Shown: positions 1-7,645, counted from the first letter of the stretch. The stretch: DNA of 17,178 bases from Phyllobacteriaceae bacterium (GCA_024645155.1 JAHEGF010000042.1:1-17178), one strand, 5' to 3'. The notes: generated by a model not told the origin, from the letters alone. Numbers and translations are program-made.

Positions 1-2
1 AG

Positions 3-59
3 GCTTGGGCGGAGCACATCGCAAAGCATATACTGGATGACATGACTGAAGAAGGTTGA
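3..59 (+). CDS. 3' end of an unidentified protein-coding gene
   Basis: The first 57 bases read in one frame as an 18-residue tail, AWAEHIAKHILDDMTEEG, followed by TGA at 57-59. The acidic and helical composition looks like a genuine C-terminus, but it is too short to place in a family. The gene would run in the same direction as the propionyl-CoA synthetase gene, 126 bases further on. No terminator hairpin is visible after its stop. Confidence 0.45.
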   Translation, partial: AWAEHIAKHILDDMTEEG

Positions 60-117
60 CGGGGGAGTGGCCGCCTGTCGTCATTGTCGCAGCTAAACAA
101 TAGTCAAATGGACTGAA

Positions 118-134
118 TTTGCGAACATTGTAAA
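118..134. promoter_or_regulatory. possible short-chain acyl-CoA regulator half-sites upstream of prpE
   Basis: The leader of the propionyl-CoA synthetase gene contains TTTGCGAA at 118-125, followed two bases later by TTGTAAA at 128-134. Regulators of propionate and acetate metabolism (RamB, PccR and relatives) are known to bind repeats resembling TTTGCAAA. The resemblance is partial and the spacing does not match the published tandem arrangement as I remember it, so this is a weak suggestion only. No convincing -35/-10 pair was found between 60 and 185. Confidence 0.2.
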
Positions 135-185
135 AGATGAAGCCTGTTTGGTCGCATTCGTTCAATAGGCCGTGGAGGACAGTCA

Positions 186-2099
186 ATGAGCTCGTCATAT
201 CGTGAAACCTACCAAAGCTGGAAGGACGATCCGGAAGGTTTTTGGCAGGAGGTGGCTGGAGAAATAGATTGGATTGAACCTTGGACGAAGGTGTTTGACG
301 AACAATCCGGTCCCTATGGCCGCTGGTTTGCCGGGGCCGTTTGCAACACCTGCTACAATGCGGTCGACCGGCATGTTATGCAGGGGCGCGGCGAACAGCC
401 AGCGGTGATCTACGACAGTCCGATCACGGGCGCGAAAAGGACTATGACCTACCGGGAACTGCTGGCCGAAGTCACGGCGTTGTCGGCAGTGCTCACAGAT
501 AACAATGTTGCCAAGGGTGACCGTGTCATCGTCTACATGCCAATGGTGCCCGAAGCACTGATCGCCATGCTTGCCTGTGCCCGGATCGGCGCCATTCACT
601 CGGTGGTGTTTGGCGGCTTTGCGGCCAAGGAACTGGCAACCCGCATCGATGATGCCAAACCCAAGGCAATCATCTCTGCTTCGTGCGGAATTGAGCCAGG
701 ACGCATCGTAGCCTACAAGCCGCTTTTGGATGAGGCCATTGAACTGAGCAGGTTCAAGCCTGATTGTTGTGTGGTCCTGCAGCGCCAGCAGCAGGAATGC
801 AGCCTGATTGAGGGTCGAGATATCGATTACCGGGCAAGCGTTGATGCGGCAATATCGTCAGGCCGGCAGATTGCCTGCGAGCCGGTACTGGCAACCGATC
901 CGCTTTACATACTCTACACCTCCGGCACCACGGGCCAGCCGAAAGGCGTGGTCCGGGACAATGGCGGACACATGGTCGCGCTGAAATGGTCGATGCATGC
1001 AATCTACGACATCAAGCCTGGCGAGGTGTTCTGGGCTGCATCGGATGTCGGCTGGGTCGTCGGTCATTCCTACATTGTCTACGCACCGTTGTTACATGGT
1101 GCCACGACGATATTGTTTGAAGGCAAGCCGGTTGGAACCCCCGATGCTGGCACATTCTGGCGGGTAATTTCGGAGCACAAGGTTGCGGCGCTGTTTACCG
1201 CGCCAACGGCATTTCGCGCGATAAAGAAGGAAGATCCCGAAGGAGAGTTCATCGGCAAGTATGATCTGTCCTGTCTGCGGACGCTTTTTCTCGCAGGCGA
1301 ACGGGCCGACCCGGAAACCATCAGATGGGCCGAAGAAAAGCTGAAAGTACCGGTGATCGATCATTGGTGGCAGACCGAAACCGGATGGACGATTGCCGGC
1401 AACCCGGTGGGCCTCGGTGCATTGCCGGTAAAACATGGTTCGCCGACGGTCGCAATGCCCGGATATGACATTCGAATTGTCGACGATGCCGGCCACGAAG
1501 TTAAAACCGGTACGCTTGGCAACATCGTCGTCAAGCTGCCGCTGCCGCCGTCATGCCTGCCGACACTGTGGAATGCGGACACACGTTTTTGCGAGGCATA
1601 TCTGAATGAGTTTCCCGGCTACTACAAAACCGCCGATGCCGGTTACAAGGATGAAGATGACTACCTGTTCATCATGGCGCGCACCGACGACATTATCAAT
1701 GTAGCCGGTCATCGCCTGTCGACGGGAGGCATGGAAGAAGTGGTTGCTGAGCACCCGGATGTCGCCGAGTGTGCTGTTATCGGCATAGCCGATGCGATGA
1801 AGGGGCAGTCGCCATGCGGGTTCGTCGTCCTTAATAAAGGTGCTGACCGTAGTCACGCCGACATCGAGAAGGAAGTTGTTGCCCTGGTTCGCCAGAAGAT
1901 CGGTCCGGTTGCGGCTTTCAAGACGGTTGTACCGGTTCCGCGATTACCCAAGACCAGGTCGGGCAAGATATTGCGCAAAACCATGCAGCAGATCGCCGAT
2001 GGTGTAGAATGGAAAATGCCCGCAACAATCGATGATCCGGAAATCCTCAATGAGATTTCTGCAGCACTCAAGGAACGGGGCATGGGACGCCAAAATTAG
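186..2099 (+). CDS. prpE: propionyl-CoA synthetase, PrpE type (acyl-adenylate-forming)
   Basis: This 637-residue cytosolic enzyme of the acetyl/propionyl-CoA synthetase family activates a short-chain acid with ATP and CoA through an acyl-adenylate. The order of motifs is complete. The phosphate-binding loop YTSGTTGQPKG is at residues 244-254, the adenylate-binding WWQTETGW at 394-401, the hinge region starting RTDDIINVAGHR near 499, and the C-terminal PKTRSGKILRK with catalytic Lys594. The start is set by a strong Shine-Dalgarno GGAGGA at 174-179, six bases before the ATG. Length and sequence fit PrpE better than AcsA, though acetate or acrylate could also be substrates. No prpB, prpC, prpD or propionyl-CoA carboxylase gene lies in the window, so its pathway partner is elsewhere. 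The SDR gene follows after 94 bases. Confidence 0.9.
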   Translation: MSSSYRETYQSWKDDPEGFWQEVAGEIDWIEPWTKVFDEQSGPYGRWFAGAVCNTCYNAVDRHVMQGRGEQPAVIYDSPITGAKRTMTYRELLAEVTALSAVLTDNNVAKGDRVIVYMPMVPEALIAMLACARIGAIHSVVFGGFAAKELATRIDDAKPKAIISASCGIEPGRIVAYKPLLDEAIELSRFKPDCCVVLQRQQQECSLIEGRDIDYRASVDAAISSGRQIACEPVLATDPLYILYTSGTTGQPKGVVRDNGGHMVALKWSMHAIYDIKPGEVFWAASDVGWVVGHSYIVYAPLLHGATTILFEGKPVGTPDAGTFWRVISEHKVAALFTAPTAFRAIKKEDPEGEFIGKYDLSCLRTLFLAGERADPETIRWAEEKLKVPVIDHWWQTETGWTIAGNPVGLGALPVKHGSPTVAMPGYDIRIVDDAGHEVKTGTLGNIVVKLPLPPSCLPTLWNADTRFCEAYLNEFPGYYKTADAGYKDEDDYLFIMARTDDIINVAGHRLSTGGMEEVVAEHPDVAECAVIGIADAMKGQSPCGFVVLNKGADRSHADIEKEVVALVRQKIGPVAAFKTVVPVPRLPKTRSGKILRKTMQQIADGVEWKMPATIDDPEILNEISAALKERGMGRQN

Positions 2100-2193
2100 G
2101 GGCTGCCACCTGCCGAGAAATCAGCCTTGTGGTTCTTGACCGGGCGGATTGCCCCGCATAGCGTCGCGGCCCTGTCATCAAGGGAGGGCCGAA

Positions 2194-2982
2194 ATGGCAC
2201 TTGACGGTCGTACAGCGATTGTAACCGGTGGTGCCCAGGGTATCGGGTACGCCATTGTCCGGCGGTTTCTGCGCGAAAATGTTCGTGTCGTCTTGTGTGA
2301 CATAAACGCGGAAAAGGGAACCCGCGCAGAGCGCGAATTGCGTGATCTTGGCGATGTCCGCTTTGTCAAAGCGGATGTTTCCAAGCGCCTTGATGTCCAC
2401 AACCTGATTGCCGCTGCGATGGATGCATTCGGTGACATTGACATTCTCGTCAACAATGCCGGGATTGTCCATGACGCCGAATTTCTGGAACTGCGCGAGG
2501 AGGACTACGACAGGGTTCTGGGGACGAATTTGAAAGGCACCTTTTTGTGCGGTCAGGCCGTGGCGCGCTTCATGGTCGAAAAGGTCAGTAATGGCGGCTC
2601 TGCTGGCTCCATTGTGAACATGTCGTCGATCAACGCAGTGCTGGCGATTGCAAACCAGGTACCCTATTCGATTTCAAAGGGCGGCGTTGCCCAGCTGACA
2701 AAAGTGATGGCGCTTGCGCTCGCGCCCTATGGAATACGTGTCAACGCAATAGGACCAGGTTCCGTCGACACCGATATGCTTTCTGCCGTCAATGACGATC
2801 CGGCGGCGCGGCGAAAACTGTTGTCGCGCACGCCGCTTGGCCGGTTGGGCGAACCGTCAGAGATTGCATCCATCGCCGCATTTCTGGCGTCTGATGAAGC
2901 CAGCTACATGACCGGTCAGACCATATTTGCGGACGGTGGACGGTTGCCGCTCAATTACACTGTGGCGGTCAAGGAAGACTAG
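2194..2982 (+). CDS. SDR-family NAD(P)-dependent oxidoreductase
   Basis: A 262-residue classical short-chain dehydrogenase with a Rossmann fold. The cofactor loop TGGAQGIG is at residues 11-18. Asp36, at the end of the second strand (CDIN), favours NAD(H) over NADP(H). NNAG is at 87-90, and the catalytic set is Asn112, Ser145, Tyr158 and Lys162 (YSISK). The ATG at 2194 is chosen over an in-frame ATG at 2149 because GGAGGG lies just before it and the longer N-terminus is not family-like. It follows prpE by 94 bases. A possible -35 TTGACC (2136-2141) with a poor -10 makes a separate promoter possible but unproven. Substrate is unknown. The 3' end overlaps the convergent DUF1772 gene by 14 bases. 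Confidence 0.9.
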   Translation: MALDGRTAIVTGGAQGIGYAIVRRFLRENVRVVLCDINAEKGTRAERELRDLGDVRFVKADVSKRLDVHNLIAAAMDAFGDIDILVNNAGIVHDAEFLELREEDYDRVLGTNLKGTFLCGQAVARFMVEKVSNGGSAGSIVNMSSINAVLAIANQVPYSISKGGVAQLTKVMALALAPYGIRVNAIGPGSVDTDMLSAVNDDPAARRKLLSRTPLGRLGEPSEIASIAAFLASDEASYMTGQTIFADGGRLPLNYTVAVKED

Positions 2983-3496
2983 GGCCGGACCGGTCCGAGA
3001 TGACAGCGAGTACCATGCTGACCGTGGCGCCGATGGACACGAATGTTCGGATGGCATGCCAGTGCCACCAGGTATCGCGGATATCCATCCAGTTTGCCGG
3101 AACCGTTTGTGAGGTCCATTCCATCACCTGAGCGTTGATCGGCTGATTGCCGAAACGCGTTATGGCTGCCGCAGCCACGCACAGGGCGAACGCAGCAACA
3201 TAGAACTGAAAGGCGCGCCGGTTGCGCCGCGCAAGCCAGGCGAGGGCAAGCACGAGAATTGCAGAAGCAGCACCCATGACCGGGAGCAGCACATTGAGGC
3301 CGCGCACAAGTTCCTGATGCACGTCGATGAAGGTAGTGACAGAAAAGGAAGCGTTGCCAAGTCCACGCCACAGACCAAACGTGGCGCCCGCAACTTGTGA
3401 GAGCAACATGGTCGCTGAAAGCTGCAGTACTGTTTTGGTCATTGCTGTTCCGGTGAATGCCGCGGAACGCGGTGCCGTGTCATTCAATGCGCCCAT
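2969..3496 (-). CDS. DUF1772 (anthrone oxygenase-like) membrane protein
   Basis: A 175-residue integral membrane protein with about four hydrophobic segments, near residues 21-42, 66-89, 97-115 and 151-167. The stretch RFGNQPINAQ followed by a tryptophan-rich DTWWHWHAIRT (around 114-151) matches the DUF1772 family, some members of which are annotated as anthrone oxygenases. No bacterial substrate can be inferred. The start at 3496 is supported by AAAGGAG seven bases upstream; an in-frame ATG at 3541 lacks such a site and would overlap the operator. The gene is divergent from the TetR regulator and shares its 65-base control region, so it is the likely target of that repressor. Its last 14 bases overlap the end of the SDR gene. 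Confidence 0.75.
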   Translation of the reverse strand: MGALNDTAPRSAAFTGTAMTKTVLQLSATMLLSQVAGATFGLWRGLGNASFSVTTFIDVHQELVRGLNVLLPVMGAASAILVLALAWLARRNRRAFQFYVAAFALCVAAAAITRFGNQPINAQVMEWTSQTVPANWMDIRDTWWHWHAIRTFVSIGATVSMVLAVISDRSGPSLP

Positions 3497-3508
3497 CAGG
3501 TTGCTCCT

Positions 3509-3538
3509 TTGAAGCAGATTTACTAGTATGGGTATATT
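3509..3538 (+). promoter_or_regulatory. candidate sigma-70 promoter of the TetR gene
   Basis: TTGAAG (3509-3514) and TATATT (3533-3538) are separated by 18 bases, giving a predicted transcript start near 3545, inside the adjoining palindrome. The -35 box overlaps the Shine-Dalgarno region of the divergent DUF1772 gene. Confidence 0.45.
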
Positions 3539-3539
3539 C

Positions 3540-3558
3540 AATAAAGTGATACTTTATT
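3540..3558. promoter_or_regulatory. TetR-type operator palindrome
   Basis: AATAAAGT and ACTTTATT are perfect 8-base inverted arms around a 3-base centre (GAT). The site lies between the divergent TetR and DUF1772 genes, ends 3 bases before the TetR start codon, and covers the predicted start of transcription. Position and symmetry fit an autoregulatory operator that could control both genes. Binding is inferred. Confidence 0.6.
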
Positions 3559-3561
3559 TAA

Positions 3562-4212
3562 ATGTCGAAAATAGTCAATCCCCCGTCTCGAAAATACCGC
3601 TCTCCGCTGCGCGCGGCGCAGGCCGAGCAGACGCGGACCGCAATTCTGGATGCCGCCCGCATCCTGTTTGTAGCCAAAGGGTGGTCAGGGACGACAATTG
3701 CGGCGGTGGCGGATGCGGCGTCCGTCTCCAACGAGACGGTCTACTCGGTGTTTGGCAACAAAAGCAGCATCCTGCGGGCCGTGGTGGCTTACTCGGTACG
3801 TGGCTTTTTCGATGCACGGCCGTTGCTCGAACAGCGTGAGCCCGTGGAGATAGCCGCGGAGACAGATTGCCGCAGACAAATAGCGATGTTCGCCCGGCAC
3901 ATTGCCACCGTATTGTCCCGCGTCGCGCCGGTCATGGCGGTGGTGCGCGCTGCCGCCGAAGCTGATACGAAAATGGCAAGGCTTTACGCCGAATTGCATG
4001 CCGGGCGCAGAACAAATCTCTCCACATTCGCCGATGCGCTCATCTCTAACGGCGGGTTGCGCCCGGGATTGGACAGAAATACCGTAATCGGGACGGTCTG
4101 GCGCCTGACAAGCCCGGAACTTTTCCTGTTGATGCGAAACATTGAAGGCAAAGACATCGACGCCTATGCCGTGTGGCTGGAAGACAGCCTGGCCGCACTT
4201 CTCCTGGCATAG
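3562..4212 (+). CDS. TetR/AcrR-family transcriptional regulator
   Basis: A 216-residue one-component repressor. The N-terminal DNA-binding domain covers about residues 24-75 and contains the typical pattern TRTAILDAARILF followed by TTIAAVADAASVSNETVYSVFGNK in helices 2-3 plus the start of helix 4. The rest is an all-helical ligand-binding and dimerisation region with no recognisable specificity. There is no Shine-Dalgarno before the ATG, so translation may use a very short leader. The gene is divergent from the DUF1772 gene and probably represses it and itself through the palindrome at 3540-3558. The inducing molecule cannot be read from the sequence. Confidence 0.85.
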   Translation: MSKIVNPPSRKYRSPLRAAQAEQTRTAILDAARILFVAKGWSGTTIAAVADAASVSNETVYSVFGNKSSILRAVVAYSVRGFFDARPLLEQREPVEIAAETDCRRQIAMFARHIATVLSRVAPVMAVVRAAAEADTKMARLYAELHAGRRTNLSTFADALISNGGLRPGLDRNTVIGTVWRLTSPELFLLMRNIEGKDIDAYAVWLEDSLAALLLA

Positions 4213-4259
4213 GACTACAATGGGACACGCCAATGGATCTGTGGTCTCCAAGCTGGTTG

Positions 4260-4289
4260 CCACTCCTGACAACAGGTTGTCAGGAGTGG
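4260..4289. promoter_or_regulatory. 30-bp near-perfect palindrome, probable operator of the VOC-WYL pair
   Basis: Two perfect 14-base arms (CCACTCCTGACAAC and its reverse complement) are separated by only 2 bases, between the TetR stop and the VOC start. No T-run follows on either strand, and a 2-base loop is sterically poor, so a protein-binding site is more likely than an intrinsic terminator. A shorter palindrome, TGCCA-ATG-TGGCA, follows at 4292-4304. The likeliest binding protein is the WYL regulator encoded two genes on, or the upstream TetR protein. This is inference. Confidence 0.6.
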
Positions 4290-4330
4290 TGTGCCAATGT
4301 GGCAGTGTTCCAACAGACAAAGGAGACGCG

Positions 4331-4702
4331 ATGATGGCCCCGAACAATGTTGCTTGCTGGTTTGAGATACCGGTAACCGATCTGAAAAAATCTAAGGCAT
4401 TTTACGAAGCGGTGTTGCAAACCAAGCTGACCGATCAGGAGATGGGTCCGAACATGACCGCCGTCTTTCCGACTGCCGACCAGCAGGGTGTGGGCGGCCA
4501 CCTTTATGAAGGCAAGCCAGCCGGTCAAGGTGCCGGCAACACCATTCATCTTGTCGCGCCTGACAGCAAGCTCGAGGAGACGGTCGCAAGGGTCGAGCCG
4601 GCTGGTGGAAAAGTGATATCGCCGCCGATCCCGATTCCGGCGGGGCGCTTTTGCTACATTCTTGACCCCGATGGCAATTCCATTGGCCTGTTTGCAGCCT
4701 GA
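4331..4702 (+). CDS. VOC (glyoxalase/bleomycin-resistance fold) family protein
   Basis: A small protein of 123 residues (122 if the second ATG at 4334 is used) with one vicinal-oxygen-chelate domain. It opens with WFEIPVTDLKKSKAFYEAVL, the usual first beta-alpha unit, and ends with RFCYILDPDGNSIGLFA, the usual last strand carrying the conserved DPDGN turn. Such proteins dimerise and often bind a metal, but the sequence does not tell an enzyme from a binding protein. AAGGAG at 4319-4324 sets the start at the double ATG; an in-frame ATG at 4142 lies inside the TetR gene and is rejected. Only 3 bases separate its stop from the WYL regulator, so the two are co-translated. Confidence 0.85.
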   Translation: MMAPNNVACWFEIPVTDLKKSKAFYEAVLQTKLTDQEMGPNMTAVFPTADQQGVGGHLYEGKPAGQGAGNTIHLVAPDSKLEETVARVEPAGGKVISPPIPIPAGRFCYILDPDGNSIGLFAA

Positions 4703-4705
4703 TCG

Positions 4706-5398
4706 ATGCGTAGAGCCGACCGCCTATTCCAAATTGTTCAGTATCTCAGGGGCGGTCGGCTTGTCACCGCGCACATGCTTGCAGAGCGGCTGGAGGTTTC
4801 CGACCGCACCATCTATCGCGATATCGCCGATTTGCAATCAACGGGTGTGCCAATCGACGGCGAAGCCGGTGTCGGCTACATCCTTCGCGAAGGCTTTGAT
4901 CTGCCGCCGCTGATGTTTTCCAGAGATGAAATAGTCGCCCTTGTTGCGGGCGCGAGGCTGGTGCGGGCATGGGGCGGTGCATCAATGGCACGCGCGGCCG
5001 AAGAGGCGCTGATCAAGATCGAGACGGTCTTGCCGGATGCCGACCGGCAGAAATTGCGCCGAACCGAAATCCACGCCGTTGCCATGAACATCACCGCCGA
5101 AGAACGCGAAATGATCGACCGTGTGCAGGATGCAGCCGATTCGCGAACGGTATTGTCAATTAATTATCGCGATGCCGCAGGCCACGAAAGCGCCCGCGCC
5201 ATCCGGCCGCTCGGATTGTGGTTTTGGGGCAAGGTGTGGACACTTGTGGCCTGGTGCGAGTTGCGTTCAGACTTTCGTGCTTTCCGCACCGATCGCATAA
5301 CCGATGCCATTCCGTCTGGCCGTCAGTTCAAACCGGAACGCGGAAAAACGTTGTCGGATTTTTACCGGCTGATGGAAATCCGTGACGAAGGCCAGTAG
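4706..5398 (+). CDS. YafY-like transcriptional regulator, HTH_11 plus WYL domain
   Basis: A 230-residue regulator. An N-terminal winged helix (about residues 1-60, with LAERLEVSDRTIYRDIADL as recognition region) is followed by a helical linker and a WYL domain from about 137, including AIRPLGLWFWGKVWTLVAWCELR and DFRAFRTDRI. WYL domains bind small ligands or nucleic acid; the effector here is unknown. The ATG is 3 bases after the VOC stop, pointing to translational coupling. VOC plus YafY-type pairs are a recurrent arrangement, so this protein probably controls its own operon, plausibly through the palindrome at 4260-4289. It is convergent with the DUF1013 gene, 21 bases away. Confidence 0.85.
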   Translation: MRRADRLFQIVQYLRGGRLVTAHMLAERLEVSDRTIYRDIADLQSTGVPIDGEAGVGYILREGFDLPPLMFSRDEIVALVAGARLVRAWGGASMARAAEEALIKIETVLPDADRQKLRRTEIHAVAMNITAEEREMIDRVQDAADSRTVLSINYRDAAGHESARAIRPLGLWFWGKVWTLVAWCELRSDFRAFRTDRITDAIPSGRQFKPERGKTLSDFYRLMEIRDEGQ

Positions 5399-5419
5399 CG
5401 GGAACGCCCGGCAGCAGGT

Positions 5420-6115
5420 TTACTCGTCTTCGGGTTTGTTCTCGGCGCTCTTCAGCGCGTTCAGCTTGGCAAATACGGAATCCGCGCTGTATTCCCCGGA
5501 CTCCGATTTTTCCGGCTGCGCGTCCTGAGTATCCGGTGCCTGTGTGACAGCGGCGGGGATCAGCGTATCTTCGGCGACTGCTTCGACCGGCTTCGATTTC
5601 GCTGATTTGGCGACCTCCATGTCGAGTTCGATCTGTGAGCACAGGCCAAGAGTGACCGGATCAAGAGGCTGAAGATTGGCAGAATTCCAGTGGGTACGAT
5701 TACGGATCTGGTCGATTGTTGCCTTTGTCGTGCCGACGAGGCGAGAGATTTGTGCGTCTTTTAGTTCCGGATGATTGCGCACAAGCCATTGAATGGCATT
5801 CGGCCGGTCCTGGCGCTTGGAAAGGGGCGTGTAACGCGGACCTTTGCGTTTCAGTTCCGGCACGCGGACCTTGGGATCAAGGATCTTCAATTTGTAGGTT
5901 GAATCAGCTTCGCCGGCAGCAATTTCCTCGCGGCTCAGCTGGCCGGTGCCGACGGGATCCAGGCCCTTGATGCCCTGTGCCGAATCGCCATCGGCTATGG
6001 CTTTGACCTCGAGCGGATGAAGTGCACAGAATTGCGCAATCTGGTCAAAGGAAAGTGCGGTGTTGTCGACCAGCCATACGGCGGTCGCCTTGGGCATCAA
6101 AAGCTTGTTTGCCAT
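5420..6115 (-). CDS. trcR: DUF1013 family regulator (TrcR-type cell-cycle regulator)
   Basis: A 231-residue protein beginning MANKLLMPKATAVWLVDNTALSFDQIAQFC. The conserved part runs to about residue 160 and includes NAIQWLVRNHPELKDAQISRLVGTTKATIDQIRNR, which looks like a helix-turn-helix. The last 70 residues are acidic, proline- and alanine-rich and probably disordered. DUF1013 is alphaproteobacterial, and from memory current databases name it cell-cycle transcriptional regulator TrcR; the family match is sure, the function less so. The ATG at 6115 is preferred because GAGAGGA lies 8-9 bases upstream; a longer in-frame ATG at 6172 would absorb a GC-rich hairpin region. The gene is monocistronic and convergent with the WYL regulator. 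Confidence 0.8.
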   Translation of the reverse strand: MANKLLMPKATAVWLVDNTALSFDQIAQFCALHPLEVKAIADGDSAQGIKGLDPVGTGQLSREEIAAGEADSTYKLKILDPKVRVPELKRKGPRYTPLSKRQDRPNAIQWLVRNHPELKDAQISRLVGTTKATIDQIRNRTHWNSANLQPLDPVTLGLCSQIELDMEVAKSAKSKPVEAVAEDTLIPAAVTQAPDTQDAQPEKSESGEYSADSVFAKLNALKSAENKPEDE

Positions 6116-6133
6116 CAGACATGTCCTCTCGTT

Positions 6134-6170
6134 CGCCCGCGTCCCAGGCGCGGGCGGTGGGCTTACCACC
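6134..6170 (-). promoter_or_regulatory. two hairpins in the leader of the DUF1013 gene
   Basis: On the transcript of the DUF1013 gene a GGTGG/CCACC stem (6156-6170, 5-base loop) is followed by an 8-base GC stem, CGCCCGCG with its complement (6134-6156, 7-base loop). The two stems share base 6156, so they abut. The second ends a few bases before the Shine-Dalgarno. No T-run follows. They could affect translation initiation, or be incidental. Confidence 0.35.
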
Positions 6171-6263
6171 AATGAAGGGAATTGGGGGTCATATAGCTGC
6201 TATCATCCTATTCTGCAACGTGTCTGTCGCCCATTTTTCTTCGCCGGAGCAGTCGGTGAGCGG

Positions 6264-7274
6264 CTAATTCACGTCCAATACGATCTTGCCGATGTGATTG
6301 CCGTCTTCCATGCGTTCATGGGCGCGCCAAGCCTCCTTTAGCGGGAAAATCATGTCCATGACCGGCGCAATCCGGCCTTTCGCAAACAGTGGCCAGACAT
6401 TCTGCTCGAGCCCTCTGGCCAACTGCGCCTTGAACTCAACCGGGCGCGGACGCAGCGTCGAGCCGGTGTGTACCAGCCGCTTGATCATCAACTTGGAAAA
6501 GTCGGCACTGGCCCTGGCGCCTCCTAAAAACGCTATCTGGACGAGGCGCCCTTCCACCGCTGCTGCGTCATAGTTGCGGTCGATATAGTCGCCGCCGACC
6601 ATATCGAGAATGACGTCGGCCCCTTTCCCTTTGGTGACCTCGCGGACAATCGTGACAAAATCCTCTTCGCGATAGTTGATCGCCCGCTCCGCGCCGAGGT
6701 TGATGCATGCCTCGCATTTGTCGGCAGATCCTGCGGTGGCTATCACACGGGAGCCGAAAACTGCCGCCAGTTGTATGGCGGTGGTACCGATCCCAGACGA
6801 TCCGCCATGAACGAGCAATGTTTCTCCGGGCTTCAGTCCACCGCGTTCGAACACATTATGCCACACGGTGAAAAAAGTCTCGGGTACCGCTGCTGCCTGG
6901 GTGAGCGTCAGGCCGTCCGGGACGGGCAGGGCATTGGATTCATGAACCTTGCAGTATTCGGCATAGCCGCCACCGGGCGTCAGCGCGGTAACCTGGTCTC
7001 CAGCCGCAAACCGCGTGACACCGGGACCGGTGGCAACAACATCGCCCGATGCTTCAAGTCCCGGCAGATCAGAGGCGCCGGGCGGAGGCGGATAGATGCC
7101 CATGCGTTGCAGAATATCCGGACGGTTGACGCCGGCAGCGCGAACGCGGATCAGGATTTCGCCGTTACCCGGTTGCGGAAGTTCGCGTTTTTCGGGCCTC
7201 AGAACCATAGGGCCGCCGTGTTCGGTTATGGCGATTGCAGTCATGGTTGTGGGCAGTTTTACTGATTTTCCCAT
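6264..7274 (-). CDS. NAD(P)H:quinone oxidoreductase, PIG3/Qor type (zinc-free MDR)
   Basis: A 336-residue medium-chain reductase. The GroES-like N-terminal half includes RAAGVNRPDILQRMGIYPPPPG (about 45-66) and the LPGLEASGDV strand. The nucleotide-binding half contains VHGGSSGIGTTAIQLA at 155-170 and ends with HIGKIVLDVN. The cysteine and histidine ligands of zinc alcohol dehydrogenases are absent, as expected for quinone or enone reductases using NADPH. The sequence resembles the PIG3 branch. The ATG at 7274 follows AAAAAAGGA closely; alternatives are 7304 (no good ribosome site) and 7244. It is divergent from the DUF1192 gene over a 146-base region. Confidence 0.88.
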   Translation of the reverse strand: MGKSVKLPTTMTAIAITEHGGPMVLRPEKRELPQPGNGEILIRVRAAGVNRPDILQRMGIYPPPPGASDLPGLEASGDVVATGPGVTRFAAGDQVTALTPGGGYAEYCKVHESNALPVPDGLTLTQAAAVPETFFTVWHNVFERGGLKPGETLLVHGGSSGIGTTAIQLAAVFGSRVIATAGSADKCEACINLGAERAINYREEDFVTIVREVTKGKGADVILDMVGGDYIDRNYDAAAVEGRLVQIAFLGGARASADFSKLMIKRLVHTGSTLRPRPVEFKAQLARGLEQNVWPLFAKGRIAPVMDMIFPLKEAWRAHERMEDGNHIGKIVLDVN

Positions 7275-7420
7275 GGCGTCCTTTTTTAATATTGCTGCCG
7301 GCATTTATCTGCCCGGCCTGTTTGTGTCATAATCGGCGATCAATAGTGTGGCATTGCGGCGTCCATTGTGAGCCTTGGCGGCGCCCTGTCAAACGGGAGT
7401 TGCCAGTTGGGGACTGGGAT

Positions 7421-7615
7421 ATGAACAGTGATGATGAAACGGGCACCAAAAAACCGCTTCTCCATGAAATCGGGCAAGACCTGTCTATGATATCGGTTGA
7501 TGAACTTGGCCAACGCATCGAACTTCTCAGGGCCGAAATCGTGCGGCTCGAAGAGGAAGCGGCCGAAAAAAGCAAATCGCGGACGGCAGCCGATGCTCTT
7601 TTCAAGAGCGGTTAG
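7421..7615 (+). CDS. DUF1192 small coiled-coil protein
   Basis: A 64-residue acidic protein, MNSDDETGTKKPLLHEIG followed by a heptad-rich helix SVDELGQRIELLRAEIVRLEEEAAEKSKS. The SVDEL-RI-LL-EI-RLE pattern matches the DUF1192 family, common in alphaproteobacteria and of unknown function. The start at 7421 follows a GGGGA site; a longer in-frame ORF from 7235 overlaps the oxidoreductase start on the opposite strand and is not credible as protein. It is divergent from the quinone oxidoreductase gene. Confidence 0.8.
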   Translation: MNSDDETGTKKPLLHEIGQDLSMISVDELGQRIELLRAEIVRLEEEAAEKSKSRTAADALFKSG

Positions 7616-7645
7616 CAAAAAAGCGGAATCGATGAAACATGTCGC

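Noticed and set aside
4260..4289. the 30-bp palindrome as terminator of the TetR gene
   Set aside because: No T-run on either side and only a 2-base loop; an operator explains it better.
3685..4347. 220-codon minus-strand open frame
   Set aside because: Antisense to the TetR gene and running across the 30-bp palindrome; low-complexity composition and no recognisable domain.
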